Both the position numbers and the translations under genes were made by a program. A stretch of DNA of 64,000 nucleotides from assembly GCA_048976805.1 (NCBI GenBank), contig JBHGUR010000006.1:38169-102168 (forward strand). Reading direction: 5' to 3'. This document shows, one piece after another, positions 9,275 through 17,685 of this stretch. Numbering within the stretch: position 1 is the stretch's first letter; each line of letters opens with the position of its first letter. Source of the stretch: Ectobacillus sp048976805. GTDB lineage: Bacteria > Bacillota > Bacilli > Bacillales > Bacillaceae_G. The notes beneath the pieces were generated by a model that worked only from the letters and a program-made list of their open reading frames with translations, was not told the DNA's origin and did not search any database.

Positions 9275-10236
9275 TTTCTCTCCCCTTTTCGTTCTGTGAA
9301 ATGAAACGGCCCTTTTCCGACAGAGATTACATTCTGTACCTTCATCGTGTCCGCGTCAATTTGATATACTTCGTCGCTGTCATAGCTCGCGACAAAGACA
9401 CGGCCGGCCGTATAAAAAACGGCAAATGGATTCGCGCCCGCTTCCACACTCGCTTCCTCCTGATAAGTGCGCGCGTTCATTTTCCGAAGCGTAGAGGATC
9501 CATGGCTTAAGACGTATATATAATCCCCGTGCGCTGCAAAGCTGATCGGCATTTGCGGCGCATCGACGCTTCTTGTTAATGCCCCTTCCTTTACGTCGTA
9601 CACATGCACTGCGGAATTAATGCTTTCTCCGCTCCCATGACCGCCAAGCCAGATTTGTCCGTTATACAGCGCAGCTCCGAGCGAAGACGGCGGAATCGAA
9701 AACCGGCGCACCTCCCGTTTTTGGCCTATATCCACTACAGACAAAACAGCATCATAAAAGTTGATTGTATACACCAACCCCTCGCCTTGCACTATCGTCA
9801 GCGGCCCTTTTCCGACAGAAATTGCCGCTGTTTCCTTTCCTTTTACCGTATATAGGCGCACCTGGTTGCTTTGCTGGTCCGCCAAAATAACATGTTGTTT
9901 ATCTGCGGTTAGCATAGCATTTACAATCCCTTCGCCCGTATCCCATTTTCCGATTCGCTTTCCTTCTTTTAAAGAATATACATACATGCTGTTAAGGCGT
10001 TTTCCATAGACGATCAGCGTATCATTGTCCGGAAGCAGCACGCTTCCCGTCACCGCTTTGTTTATGTGCCATGTTGCAAGCAGCTTCCCCCGTTTCGCCT
10101 CTATAAAACTGAGGCTTCCGTCTTTTATATTCGTTGTAATCAAAATAGTTTCTTGTGAAACGACAGGCGTGTACCGTTCCGCACCGCATCCGGCAAGCAA
10201 CAAAACGAATACCATAACTATTATATATTTCTTCAA
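9271..10236 (-). CDS. YncE-like beta-propeller lipoprotein
   Basis: 321 residues with a lipoprotein signal (hydrophobic core, lipobox LLLAGC, Cys18). The mature part consists of repeated blades with motifs such as ITTNIKDGSLSFIEA, VYSLKEGKRIGKWDTGEG and VFVASYDSDEVYQIDADT, the pattern of a seven-bladed YVTN/YncE propeller. It opens the operon that continues with a response regulator and a sensor kinase. An accessory sensing role for the kinase is plausible but only inferred from position. Confidence 0.88.
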   Translation of the reverse strand: MKKYIIVMVFVLLLAGCGAERYTPVVSQETILITTNIKDGSLSFIEAKRGKLLATWHINKAVTGSVLLPDNDTLIVYGKRLNSMYVYSLKEGKRIGKWDTGEGIVNAMLTADKQHVILADQQSNQVRLYTVKGKETAAISVGKGPLTIVQGEGLVYTINFYDAVLSVVDIGQKREVRRFSIPPSSLGAALYNGQIWLGGHGSGESINSAVHVYDVKEGALTRSVDAPQMPISFAAHGDYIYVLSHGSSTLRKMNARTYQEEASVEAGANPFAVFYTAGRVFVASYDSDEVYQIDADTMKVQNVISVGKGPFHFTERKGERK

Positions 10237-10368
10237 GCTTCCACCCCTGCTTCCTATATGTTTTTTCTACAAAATAGCAAATATTTGTGAGGAAAGTATG
10301 AAATCTTTCTCTCTGCCTTATTCAGAATATATAATAAAGAAAATGTAACGACAACAGAGGTGCATACG

Positions 10369-11481
10369 ATGCTTTTTCCTGATTTAGCAAAAAAAATCGT
10401 CCGCGAAGTGCGGCGGCTGATTGATGAAAATATCATTATTATCGACGTGAATGGAATTATTATCGCCAGTACCGATTTATCCCGGCTCGGAACGTTTCAT
10501 GAAGGGGCGTTGCTTTGTTCCCAGCTCAAAAAAACGGTTGTCATTACAAAAGAGGACGAACATCGTTTAACCGGTGTGAAAGCCGGTATTAACCTCCCGC
10601 TTCTTTTCCACGATGAAGTAATCGGGGTCATCGGCATTACAGGAGAACCTGAAAAGATCTCGCAATACGGCGAAATTATGCGCAAAATGACTGAGCTGCT
10701 AATTCATGAAAATTATTTTATCGAACAGCTTGATTTAGAACAGCGTTCGTATGAAGCGTTTGTCTTCGATTGGCTGCAGCGGCGGGACTGGTCGCGCACA
10801 TTTCTGGACCGTGCCAAAACACTCGGCATCGATTTGCAGCGCCCGAAGCAATTAATCATTTTTTCCCTCAATCTTGACGACTCACTCTTGCAGCGCAAAA
10901 TTTGGGAGCATATTCACACGATGCTCCCGAAGCAAGATTTATGTATCCGTTGGGGAAACGATAGGTTAATTTTACTAAAAGAAGCCGCAATGGAAACGAA
11001 AAAAGAGCTGCTTGCATTTCTTAAGCGGGTAAAGCAAGAATCCGAAGCTTTGTTTTCTGTCGAGCTGGCTATCGGCATCGGCCAAAGCACCGCTCCGATT
11101 GAAATGTACGCATCCTACGATCAAGCGCTGCGGGCGCTGCATATTGCTTCGCAAGCAAGAGGGATTGTGTTTTATGAAGATTTACGGCTTGAGATGTGCT
11201 TGCAGGATGTATCCGAAGGGACACGGGCAGAATTTTTAAAACGGACATTGGACAACATTTTGGCCGATAAAGAGCTGCTAGAAACGCTGCAATTATTTAT
11301 TGATTATAATCAATCGTACAAACAGACGGCAAAAGCGCTTCACATTCACATTAATACGCTTCATTACCGCTTTAAGAAAATTGAAGAACTAACCGGTTTA
11401 AATCCAAAACACTTTAAAGACCTCGTAACATTAAGTGTTGCTTTGCTGCTACTGGATAATCATCCAAAAAAAATAGTATGA
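10369..11481 (+). CDS. CdaR-family transcriptional regulator (YsfB-like)
   Basis: 370 residues from ATG 10369, which has SD GAGGTG 6 bases upstream (a GTG at 10360 lies inside that SD). N-terminal putative sugar-diacid/2-hydroxyacid recognition domain (DLAKKIVREVRRLIDENI ... GLGTFHEGA-like region), a middle GGDEF-like fold, and a C-terminal PucR-type HTH (YKQTAKALHIHINTLHYRFKKIEEL). It sits directly before glcDF, matching the ysfB-glcD-glcF order of B. subtilis, so it probably activates glycolate oxidation. Confidence 0.88.
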   Translation: MLFPDLAKKIVREVRRLIDENIIIIDVNGIIIASTDLSRLGTFHEGALLCSQLKKTVVITKEDEHRLTGVKAGINLPLLFHDEVIGVIGITGEPEKISQYGEIMRKMTELLIHENYFIEQLDLEQRSYEAFVFDWLQRRDWSRTFLDRAKTLGIDLQRPKQLIIFSLNLDDSLLQRKIWEHIHTMLPKQDLCIRWGNDRLILLKEAAMETKKELLAFLKRVKQESEALFSVELAIGIGQSTAPIEMYASYDQALRALHIASQARGIVFYEDLRLEMCLQDVSEGTRAEFLKRTLDNILADKELLETLQLFIDYNQSYKQTAKALHIHINTLHYRFKKIEELTGLNPKHFKDLVTLSVALLLLDNHPKKIV

Positions 11482-11510
11482 AAACGGTAAACTTTTGTAT
11501 CTTTACACAT

Positions 11511-11533
11511 GGCGGGGATTCCCCGCTTTTTTT
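11511..11533 (+). terminator. Terminator after the CdaR-type regulator
   Basis: GCGGGG and CCCCGC form a tight stem followed by seven T. It separates regulator transcription from glcDF. Confidence 0.75.
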
Positions 11534-11567
11534 ATTATATAAGAAAAGCACTATGTTTAACTTGTAA

Positions 11568-11583
11568 TGTGATATATATCACA
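11568..11583. promoter_or_regulatory. Fnr/Crp-type box upstream of glcD
   Basis: TGTGA-TATATA-TCACA is a perfect match to the TGTGA-N6-TCACA box used by Bacillus Fnr and by Crp-family proteins. It ends 34 bases before the glcD start, close enough to a promoter that it may repress rather than activate. Redox or oxygen control of glycolate oxidation is inferred. Confidence 0.65.
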
Positions 11584-11617
11584 CTTTGGAAACGCTTTAT
11601 AAGGGGGAACTTTGCTT

Positions 11618-13024
11618 ATGTTAGAGCAGCACATTATTGATGCATTCATATCGATTGTCGGCGCGGAAAATGTGGACACTTCCAATATGGGACGTTTAAC
11701 TTATAGCTACGACGCGACACCGCAATTTCAAACAATGCCGGATGCGGTCGTGGCGCCTCGCAGTACAGAAGAAGTATCCGCGATTTTAAAAGTATGCAAC
11801 GAACATAAAATTCCGGTCGTACCGCGCGGCTCCGGCACAAACCTTTGCGCCGGAACCTGTCCGGTAGAAGGCGGCGTTGTAATCAATTTCCGCCATATGA
11901 ACAACATTTTGGAAATTGACGAAGAAAACTTAACAGTAACCGTACAAGCGGGTGTGATTACACTTGATATGATCCGTGCTGTAGAAGCAAAAGGCTTGTT
12001 TTATCCGCCAGATCCAAGCTCGATGAAAATTTCTACAATCGGCGGCAATATTAATGAAAACTCCGGCGGCTTGCGCGGCTTAAAATACGGGGTTACACGC
12101 GATTATGTAATGGGCTTGGAAATCGTTCTGCCAAACGGCGATATTATCCGTACCGGCGGGAAGCTCGCTAAAGATGTAGCCGGCTATGACCTTACCCGTC
12201 TGTTCGTCGGCTCTGAAGGCACGCTTGGCATCGTTACAGAAGCGATTTTAAAATTAATTCCGATGCCGGAAACAAAGAAAACGATTTTGGCTCTTTATGA
12301 AGATATTGAAGATGCGGCGCGCGCCGTTTCTGCGATTATCGCAAACAGAATTATTCCGACAACGCTTGAGTTTTTAGACCAGCCGACGATTGAAGTCGTG
12401 GAGGATTACGCGCAAATCGGCCTGCCGACAGAAGCGCAAGCCATTCTATTAATTGAACAAGACGGTCCGCCTGAAGTGGTGGAACGCGATATTGCCAAAA
12501 TTGAAGAAGTATGTAAATCGTTAAACGCTGTAGATGTACGTGTAGCAAAGGATGAAACAGAGGCAGATGCATTGCGTACTGCACGCCGCAACGCCCTATC
12601 GGCACTGGCGCGTTTAGCACCAACGACAATTTTGGAAGATGCGACAGTGCCGCGCTCTAAAATTGCGGCGATGGTTCGTGCTACAAATGAAATCGCCAAA
12701 AAATACGGCGTAAAAATTTGTACGTTCGGCCACGCGGGCGACGGCAACCTGCACCCGACCTGTCCGACTGACGTGCGCAATGAGGAAGAAATCCACCGGG
12801 TAGAAGCGGCGTTTGCAGAGATTTTCGAAAAAGCGGTCGAGCTCGGCGGCACAATTACAGGCGAACATGGTGTAGGAGCAATGAAAGCCCCTTATCTTGA
12901 ATTGAAACTCGGGGAAGCCGGCATTGAAGCAATGAAAGCAATTAAAACGGCATTCGACCCAAATCACATTATGAACCCTGGCAAGGTGTTTGCAAAAGAT
13001 ACTCGCAAAAGAGTGGTGATGTAA
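11618..13024 (+). CDS. glcD: Glycolate oxidase, FAD-binding subunit
   Basis: 468 residues from ATG 11618 with SD AGGGGGA; TTG at 11612 is too close to that SD. FAD_binding_4 (PCMH) domain at about 35-215, with VVAPRSTEEVSAILKVC, PRGSGTNLCAGTCP and LFVGSEGTLGIVTEA; C-terminal FAD-linked oxidase domain with the HAGDGNLHPT and GEHGVGAMKAPYL signatures. Oxidises glycolate (or D-lactate) to the 2-oxoacid with electrons passed to GlcF. glcF follows after 2 bases. Confidence 0.95.
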   Translation: MLEQHIIDAFISIVGAENVDTSNMGRLTYSYDATPQFQTMPDAVVAPRSTEEVSAILKVCNEHKIPVVPRGSGTNLCAGTCPVEGGVVINFRHMNNILEIDEENLTVTVQAGVITLDMIRAVEAKGLFYPPDPSSMKISTIGGNINENSGGLRGLKYGVTRDYVMGLEIVLPNGDIIRTGGKLAKDVAGYDLTRLFVGSEGTLGIVTEAILKLIPMPETKKTILALYEDIEDAARAVSAIIANRIIPTTLEFLDQPTIEVVEDYAQIGLPTEAQAILLIEQDGPPEVVERDIAKIEEVCKSLNAVDVRVAKDETEADALRTARRNALSALARLAPTTILEDATVPRSKIAAMVRATNEIAKKYGVKICTFGHAGDGNLHPTCPTDVRNEEEIHRVEAAFAEIFEKAVELGGTITGEHGVGAMKAPYLELKLGEAGIEAMKAIKTAFDPNHIMNPGKVFAKDTRKRVVM

Positions 13025-13026
13025 CG

Positions 13027-14385
13027 ATGACAACGTTAAACAAAGCAAAAATTCAAGAAGAATTTAAAGCGCGCATGAACGAAGATGAACTGCTGAACTG
13101 TATGCGCTGCGGCTTCTGTCTTCCGACATGTCCCACTTACATTCAATCCGGGTTTAAAGAGTCTCACTCTCCGCGCGGCCGCATCGCGTTAATGAAGGCG
13201 GTCGTTGACGGCTTAATTGAACCGGACGAAGATGTAGAAAATACATTAAATGTCTGCCTTGGCTGCCGCGCTTGCGAGCCGGTATGCCCATCAGGCGTCA
13301 AATACGGCCATTTGCTTGAAGAAGCGCGCGATATTATTAACCAAAACAAAAAGTTCTCCGCGCCGGTGCGCGCTTTGCGCAAGGTTGTATTTGAAGAATT
13401 GTTTCCACACCAAAACCGCATGAGAACGATGACCGGCCTTCTTGGCGTCTACCAGCGCTCCGGCTTGCAGACAATCGCGCGCAAGCTCGGCATTATGAAC
13501 TTGTTCCCGGAAACATTAGCGACAATGGAGCGCATTCTTCCAAAGGTGCCAAAGATGAAGGATATGAAAAACCGGCCGGAATTTTTGCCTGCCGAAGCGC
13601 CAAAACGCAAGCGTGTTGCGTTCTTTAAAGGCTGCTTAATGGATACGATGTTTATGGAAACAAATAACTCGACGATGAAGCTGCTGCAGTTGGCAGGCTG
13701 TGATATTGTTATTCCAAAGGAACAAAATTGCTGCGGCGCGCTGCACGGCCATGCCGGCGAAAAGGGCGGCGCGAGAGAAATGGCGAAGAAAAATATCGAG
13801 GCATTTGAAAATCTTGGCGTTGATTATATTATTACGAACGCGGGCGGCTGCGGCGCCTACCTTGTCGACTATGACTACCTTTTAAAAGATGAGCCAGATT
13901 GGTCGGAACGCGCGAAGCAATTTGTCGCGAAAATTAAGGATATTTCTTCCATTTTAGTAGAATTAGATTTCCATAAGCATAACCTGCGGCTTCCAAAGCA
14001 AGTCATTACGTACCAGGATTCCTGCCACTTGCGCAACGTCCAAAAAACAGCAACGCAGCCGCGCATGCTGCTGCAGGCTATCCAAAACGTGTCGTACCGC
14101 GAGATGAAGGATGCCGACCGCTGCTGTGGCTCTGCCGGTATTTATAATATTGTTCATTCTGAGCTGTCTATGCAATTTTTAGACTATAAAATGGAGCGCG
14201 TCCATGAAACAAGCGCGACGACAATCGTAACAGCAAATCCAGGCTGCTTATTGCAAATGAAACTTGGCATTGAGCGCGAAGGCTTATCCCATAAAATGCG
14301 GGCCGTACACATCGTCGATCTTCTTCTTGAAGCAGTCGAGCATGCACAGCAAGGCGCGCTGCAAGAAGCGGCCGCAACCCGTTAA
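13027..14385 (+). CDS. glcF: Glycolate oxidase, iron-sulfur subunit
   Basis: 452 residues. Two N-terminal [4Fe-4S] motifs, CMRCGFCLPTCPTY and CLGCRACEPVCPSG, are followed by two CCG domains (NCCGALHGHAG; RCCGSAGIYN). This is the electron-transfer subunit that pairs with GlcD at the membrane. Start ATG is 2 bases after the glcD stop. A terminator follows 2-3 bases after the stop. Confidence 0.95.
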   Translation: MTTLNKAKIQEEFKARMNEDELLNCMRCGFCLPTCPTYIQSGFKESHSPRGRIALMKAVVDGLIEPDEDVENTLNVCLGCRACEPVCPSGVKYGHLLEEARDIINQNKKFSAPVRALRKVVFEELFPHQNRMRTMTGLLGVYQRSGLQTIARKLGIMNLFPETLATMERILPKVPKMKDMKNRPEFLPAEAPKRKRVAFFKGCLMDTMFMETNNSTMKLLQLAGCDIVIPKEQNCCGALHGHAGEKGGAREMAKKNIEAFENLGVDYIITNAGGCGAYLVDYDYLLKDEPDWSERAKQFVAKIKDISSILVELDFHKHNLRLPKQVITYQDSCHLRNVQKTATQPRMLLQAIQNVSYREMKDADRCCGSAGIYNIVHSELSMQFLDYKMERVHETSATTIVTANPGCLLQMKLGIEREGLSHKMRAVHIVDLLLEAVEHAQQGALQEAAATR

Positions 14386-14387
14386 TA

Positions 14388-14420
14388 CAAAAAGCGTCTC
14401 TTGCATAAGAGGCGCTTTTT
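14388..14420 (+). terminator. Terminator of glcDF
   Basis: AAAAAGCGTCTCTT and AAGAGGCGCTTTTT form a long stem with one G-T pair and a 4-nt loop. Confidence 0.85.
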
Positions 14421-14859
14421 CTCGTTAGGATTGCAAGTTTAACGATATATTACTATAATGTAAACAAATTAGACGAGATTGTTACAGTTATGTTAAAAAT
14501 TTTCCATATATATCCTCAATGATTGCTCCTTAAGCCTTATTTTATCGCTTTTCCTCCCTTTTTATTTAGTATTTTTATCCATTTTTTATTAAGAGTTTCC
14601 CTCTCATTTTTCACTTATTCCAGTGATGGATGCCTTGTCTCTTCTAGCTTTGAAAAAGAAAGCACTTTATTTTTTGACTTTTTCTACAACGGAAAAAAAC
14701 GGAAAAATATTATACTAGGAATTTTTTTACACCTTCCCTTCCTAGCAATCTATGTTACTATGAGAACGTGTCAGACGACAGCAGCTGACAAATTACACTA
14801 ACAAGTTTTCGGATATAGTCCATTTTCATAAAACATTCAACTTTAGGAGGTACTAACTT
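14421..14859. other. AT-rich intergenic region, no gene seen
   Basis: About 440 bp, very AT-rich with long T-runs. Open frames here are low-complexity Phe/Leu strings without ribosome binding sites. The last 30 bases hold the SD (AGGAGG) of the next gene. No structured RNA or operator was recognised. Confidence 0.5.
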
Positions 14860-15573
14860 ATGAAGAAAACCGTTCTATTATCTTTAGCAGCGGCAACAGC
14901 TTTAACTTTTGGGGCAACAACAAATGCGGCAAAAGCTGAAACAACAGCTCCAGTAAAAGTTCAAAAAGTGACGTATGCATCTCCTTTCCAATTTTTCTAT
15001 CAACCTATGAATCAAGCGCAATTGAACGAGTTCTTAGCATCTATTTTCGGAAAGCAAATTACATGGAAGCCGATTATTGTACAGCCTGGCAACGTGGCGC
15101 TTCCACAGCAACCAACTGCGCCAGCTCCAAAACCTGCACCTGCGCCAACACCGGCTCCAAAACCAGCGCCAGCGCCAACACCGGCTCCTAGTGCATTAAG
15201 CCAATATGAGCAGCGTGTAGTGGATTTAACAAATGCTGAACGTGCAAAAGCAGGTCTTCCGGCATTAAAAGTAGACCTAGAGCTAAGCAAAGTGGCAAAA
15301 GCGAAGTCTCAAGATATGTATAACAAAAATTACTTTGACCACAACAGCCCGACTTACGGTTCTCCATTCGATATGATGAAACGTTTTGGAATCTCTTACC
15401 GTACAGCAGGTGAAAATATTGCCATGGGCCAACGCACACCGGAAGAAGTAGTACAAGCATGGATGAACAGTGCCGGCCACCGCGCTAACATTATGAACAA
15501 TACGTACACTCATATCGGTGTTGGCTTTGTGGAAGGCAAAAACATCTGGACACAAATGTTCATTTCTAAATAG
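14860..15573 (+). CDS. Secreted CAP-domain protein (YkwD-like)
   Basis: 237 residues. A Sec signal peptide ends near AKA-ET (about residue 26). A Pro/Ala/Thr/Lys repeat linker of about 35 residues (APKPAPAPTP repeated) precedes a C-terminal CAP/SCP domain from about 115, with the conserved VVDLTNAERAKAGL, SQDMYNKNYFDHNSPTYG, AGENIAMG and GHRANIMN motifs. Such proteins are exported or spore-coat associated in Bacillales; biochemical activity is not established. The following gene is a lipoprotein paralogue. SD AGGAGG, spacing 9. Confidence 0.92.
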   Translation: MKKTVLLSLAAATALTFGATTNAAKAETTAPVKVQKVTYASPFQFFYQPMNQAQLNEFLASIFGKQITWKPIIVQPGNVALPQQPTAPAPKPAPAPTPAPKPAPAPTPAPSALSQYEQRVVDLTNAERAKAGLPALKVDLELSKVAKAKSQDMYNKNYFDHNSPTYGSPFDMMKRFGISYRTAGENIAMGQRTPEEVVQAWMNSAGHRANIMNNTYTHIGVGFVEGKNIWTQMFISK

Positions 15574-15580
15574 TTATTAC

Positions 15581-15608
15581 AAGTCTCCTTTCGAGGAGGC
15601 TTTTTTTA
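15581..15608 (+). terminator. Terminator after first CAP gene
   Basis: GTCTCC-tttc-GAGGAGGC forms a short stem followed by seven T. Confidence 0.8.
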
Positions 15609-15746
15609 TTTTATCTTATAAATCCGTTTTCTATCCTGTACCGCCTTTCCTCTAGTGAGAACATTTGCTAAACATTGTTTCTCGCCAATAAGCCACACTA
15701 TAAAGGCCATATGCTATTTACGCATATAATCAAGGAGGTATAGTCG

Positions 15747-16520
15747 ATGAAGAAATCACACTTATTTTCAAAAACAGCCGCATTTGCTCTTTCTTTGTCC
15801 CTTTTGGCCGGCTGTAATACAGAAACGAAAACCGGACAGGAACAACGGGAAGTGAACGACCCCGCAACGAAAAAGGTTGTTAATACAGACCACGGAATTA
15901 TTACAAAACGCCCGATTTCCGCTACTCCCAATGACGGTATGCAAGCCGTAAGCCATAGGAACGATCGATACTATAACAATTATTATGGATATAGACCGCG
16001 CTATAGCTATAGGAGCACAACACCAACGGCTCCGGCTGAACCGCCAGCAACGCCGGGAACAACGCCAAATCCGGCAGATACGACCGAGCAGCCGGCAACG
16101 CCAAACACAACAAGTCCAACGCCAGAAACAGCAAATGTTTCTGCCGATAGCATGCTAATGGAAGTTGTAAGGCTGACAAATGAGCAGCGCCGGCGAAACG
16201 GCCTTTCTGATTTAACGGTAGATATAACTTTAGCTAACGTAGCGCAAACTAAAGCCGTTGATATGGCAAATAAAGGATACTTCTCCCACACAAGCCCGAC
16301 TTACGGCTCACCGTTTACTATGATGAAGTCTTTTGGAGTTACTTATACTGCCGCAGGAGAAAATATCGCCAAAGGGCAACGCAGCGCCCAGCAAGTAGTA
16401 GATGATTGGATGAATAGCCCGGGACACCGCGCCAATATTTTAAATGCCAACTACACCCATATCGGCGTTGGCCATACAACAAACCAAAACTGCTGGGTAC
16501 AAATGTTTATTCGTAAATAA
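15747..16520 (+). CDS. CAP-domain lipoprotein
   Basis: 257 residues. Lipobox LLAGC (Cys23) makes this a membrane-anchored paralogue of the preceding secreted protein. A tyrosine/arginine-rich stretch (RNDRYYNNYYGYRPRYSYRS) and a Pro/Thr/Glu-rich linker lead into the CAP domain (about 130-257) with NEQRRRNGL, GYFSHTSPTYGSPF, AGENIAKG and GHRANILN. SD AAGGAGG. The two CAP genes are probably a tandem duplication with diverged anchoring. Confidence 0.92.
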   Translation: MKKSHLFSKTAAFALSLSLLAGCNTETKTGQEQREVNDPATKKVVNTDHGIITKRPISATPNDGMQAVSHRNDRYYNNYYGYRPRYSYRSTTPTAPAEPPATPGTTPNPADTTEQPATPNTTSPTPETANVSADSMLMEVVRLTNEQRRRNGLSDLTVDITLANVAQTKAVDMANKGYFSHTSPTYGSPFTMMKSFGVTYTAAGENIAKGQRSAQQVVDDWMNSPGHRANILNANYTHIGVGHTTNQNCWVQMFIRK

Positions 16521-16663
16521 GAAAAGCGAAGCCGGCTCGCTCAGGCGCAAAAGCTAAGGTTCTTTGACCAAAAAATATGAATTTTGTTAACGAGTTGTAA
16601 AACAGGTCGAATTCCTGCTTAAGTCGGTTGAATTATTTCCTAAATCGTTTGAATTATTTGCTA

Positions 16664-16705
16664 GGCAATAAAAAAATCGGCTTAAACGCCGATTTTTTTA
16701 TTGCC
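16664..16705 (-). terminator. Long perfect hairpin, terminator of the rluA-type gene
   Basis: An 18-bp perfect stem (GGCAATAAAAAAATCGGC with its complement) around a 6-nt loop; it contains the stop of the minus-strand gene and can also stop plus-strand readthrough from the CAP genes. Confidence 0.85.
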
Positions 16706-17606
16706 TGGAAAACAGTGCTTCCAAATCCTCAGGAAGCGGAATATCAACTTGTACATGTGTATGTTCAATCGGATGCAGCAATTTGATGCGCGCTGCATGC
16801 AGAGCTTGTCTTTTCAACAAAGCTTCCTGTCCCCCGTACAATGTATCGCCAACAAGCGGATGACCAAGGTGGCTCATATGGACACGAATTTGATGCGTTC
16901 TCCCCGTCTCCAGCTCAAGCTCTAGCAATGTCGCCTTTAACGGTGCAATATAGCGGATATTCTTAAAATATGTAACAGCTCTGTCTCCTTGGGGCGACAC
17001 TCTTCTGCGTGTCGCGTGATGGCGGTCGCGCCCAATCGGCGCATCGATTTTCCCTTGCTTTTGCCGCACCTTTCCTTCTGCCAGCGCCAAATATGTGCGC
17101 TTAATTTTTCTCTCCATTAACAAGCGATCCATAATAGCGCCGGCAAGCGCATGCTTTGCAAACACAACACCGCCGGTCGTATCCTTATCCAGCCGGTGAA
17201 TATGGCGAACCTTCGTTTGAACACCTTGCGTCTGCAAATAATAAGCAACTCCGTTGGCGAGCGTGCCCATTCCGCCTTTTGCCGCCGGATGTGTATCCAT
17301 ATTGTACGGCTTATTGGCAATTAACAGGTGGTCATCTTCATATACTACATCAATATCCATATATTCCGGCACAACACCGTATTCTTCTTCCGGGAACATA
17401 TGGACAAGCAGCTTGTCCCCTTCATGCATAACGGTATTCCAGCGAACCGTCTCTCCTTTTAAAAGAACAGATTGCTTCATCCGATATTGATGAAGCAGCT
17501 TTTTTGGCACTTGCCATTCCTCCTTTAATACCGCTTCAACCGTTTTCCCTTCCCAAGCGGCAGGAACTGTAACATTGCACCATTCTCCTTGTTTTTTTGT
17601 TTGCAT
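16698..17606 (-). CDS. RluA-family pseudouridine synthase
   Basis: 302 residues. A short N-terminal S4-like segment (VEAVLKEEWQVPKKLLHQYR) precedes the catalytic domain with the family signature HRLDKDTTGGVVFAK, where Asp is the catalytic residue, then GRTHQIRVHMSHLGHPLVGD. It isomerises uridines in rRNA or tRNA; the exact target position cannot be told from sequence. Stands alone on the minus strand between the CAP genes and adhE. Confidence 0.92.
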   Translation of the reverse strand: MQTKKQGEWCNVTVPAAWEGKTVEAVLKEEWQVPKKLLHQYRMKQSVLLKGETVRWNTVMHEGDKLLVHMFPEEEYGVVPEYMDIDVVYEDDHLLIANKPYNMDTHPAAKGGMGTLANGVAYYLQTQGVQTKVRHIHRLDKDTTGGVVFAKHALAGAIMDRLLMERKIKRTYLALAEGKVRQKQGKIDAPIGRDRHHATRRRVSPQGDRAVTYFKNIRYIAPLKATLLELELETGRTHQIRVHMSHLGHPLVGDTLYGGQEALLKRQALHAARIKLLHPIEHTHVQVDIPLPEDLEALFSRQ

Positions 17607-17649
17607 ATTATTCTCCTTACAATGTAATCTTTCTCATTGTAACGAAAAA

Positions 17650-17682
17650 GAAAGCCCGTTTCCAATAGAAACGGGCTGTTTT
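17650..17682 (-). terminator. Terminator of adhE
   Basis: AGCCCGTTTC and GAAACGGGCT form a 10-bp stem with a 5-nt loop; A-run on the plus strand gives the U-tail for minus-strand transcription. Confidence 0.85.
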
Positions 17683-17685
17683 ATC

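Noticed and set aside
14523..14801. 92-codon Phe/Leu-rich frame
   Set aside because: No SD, AT-rich region, composition explained by T-runs.
15012..15290. Antisense frame rich in Gly/Ala on the CAP gene
   Set aside because: Shadow of the Pro/Ala repeat linker on the opposite strand.
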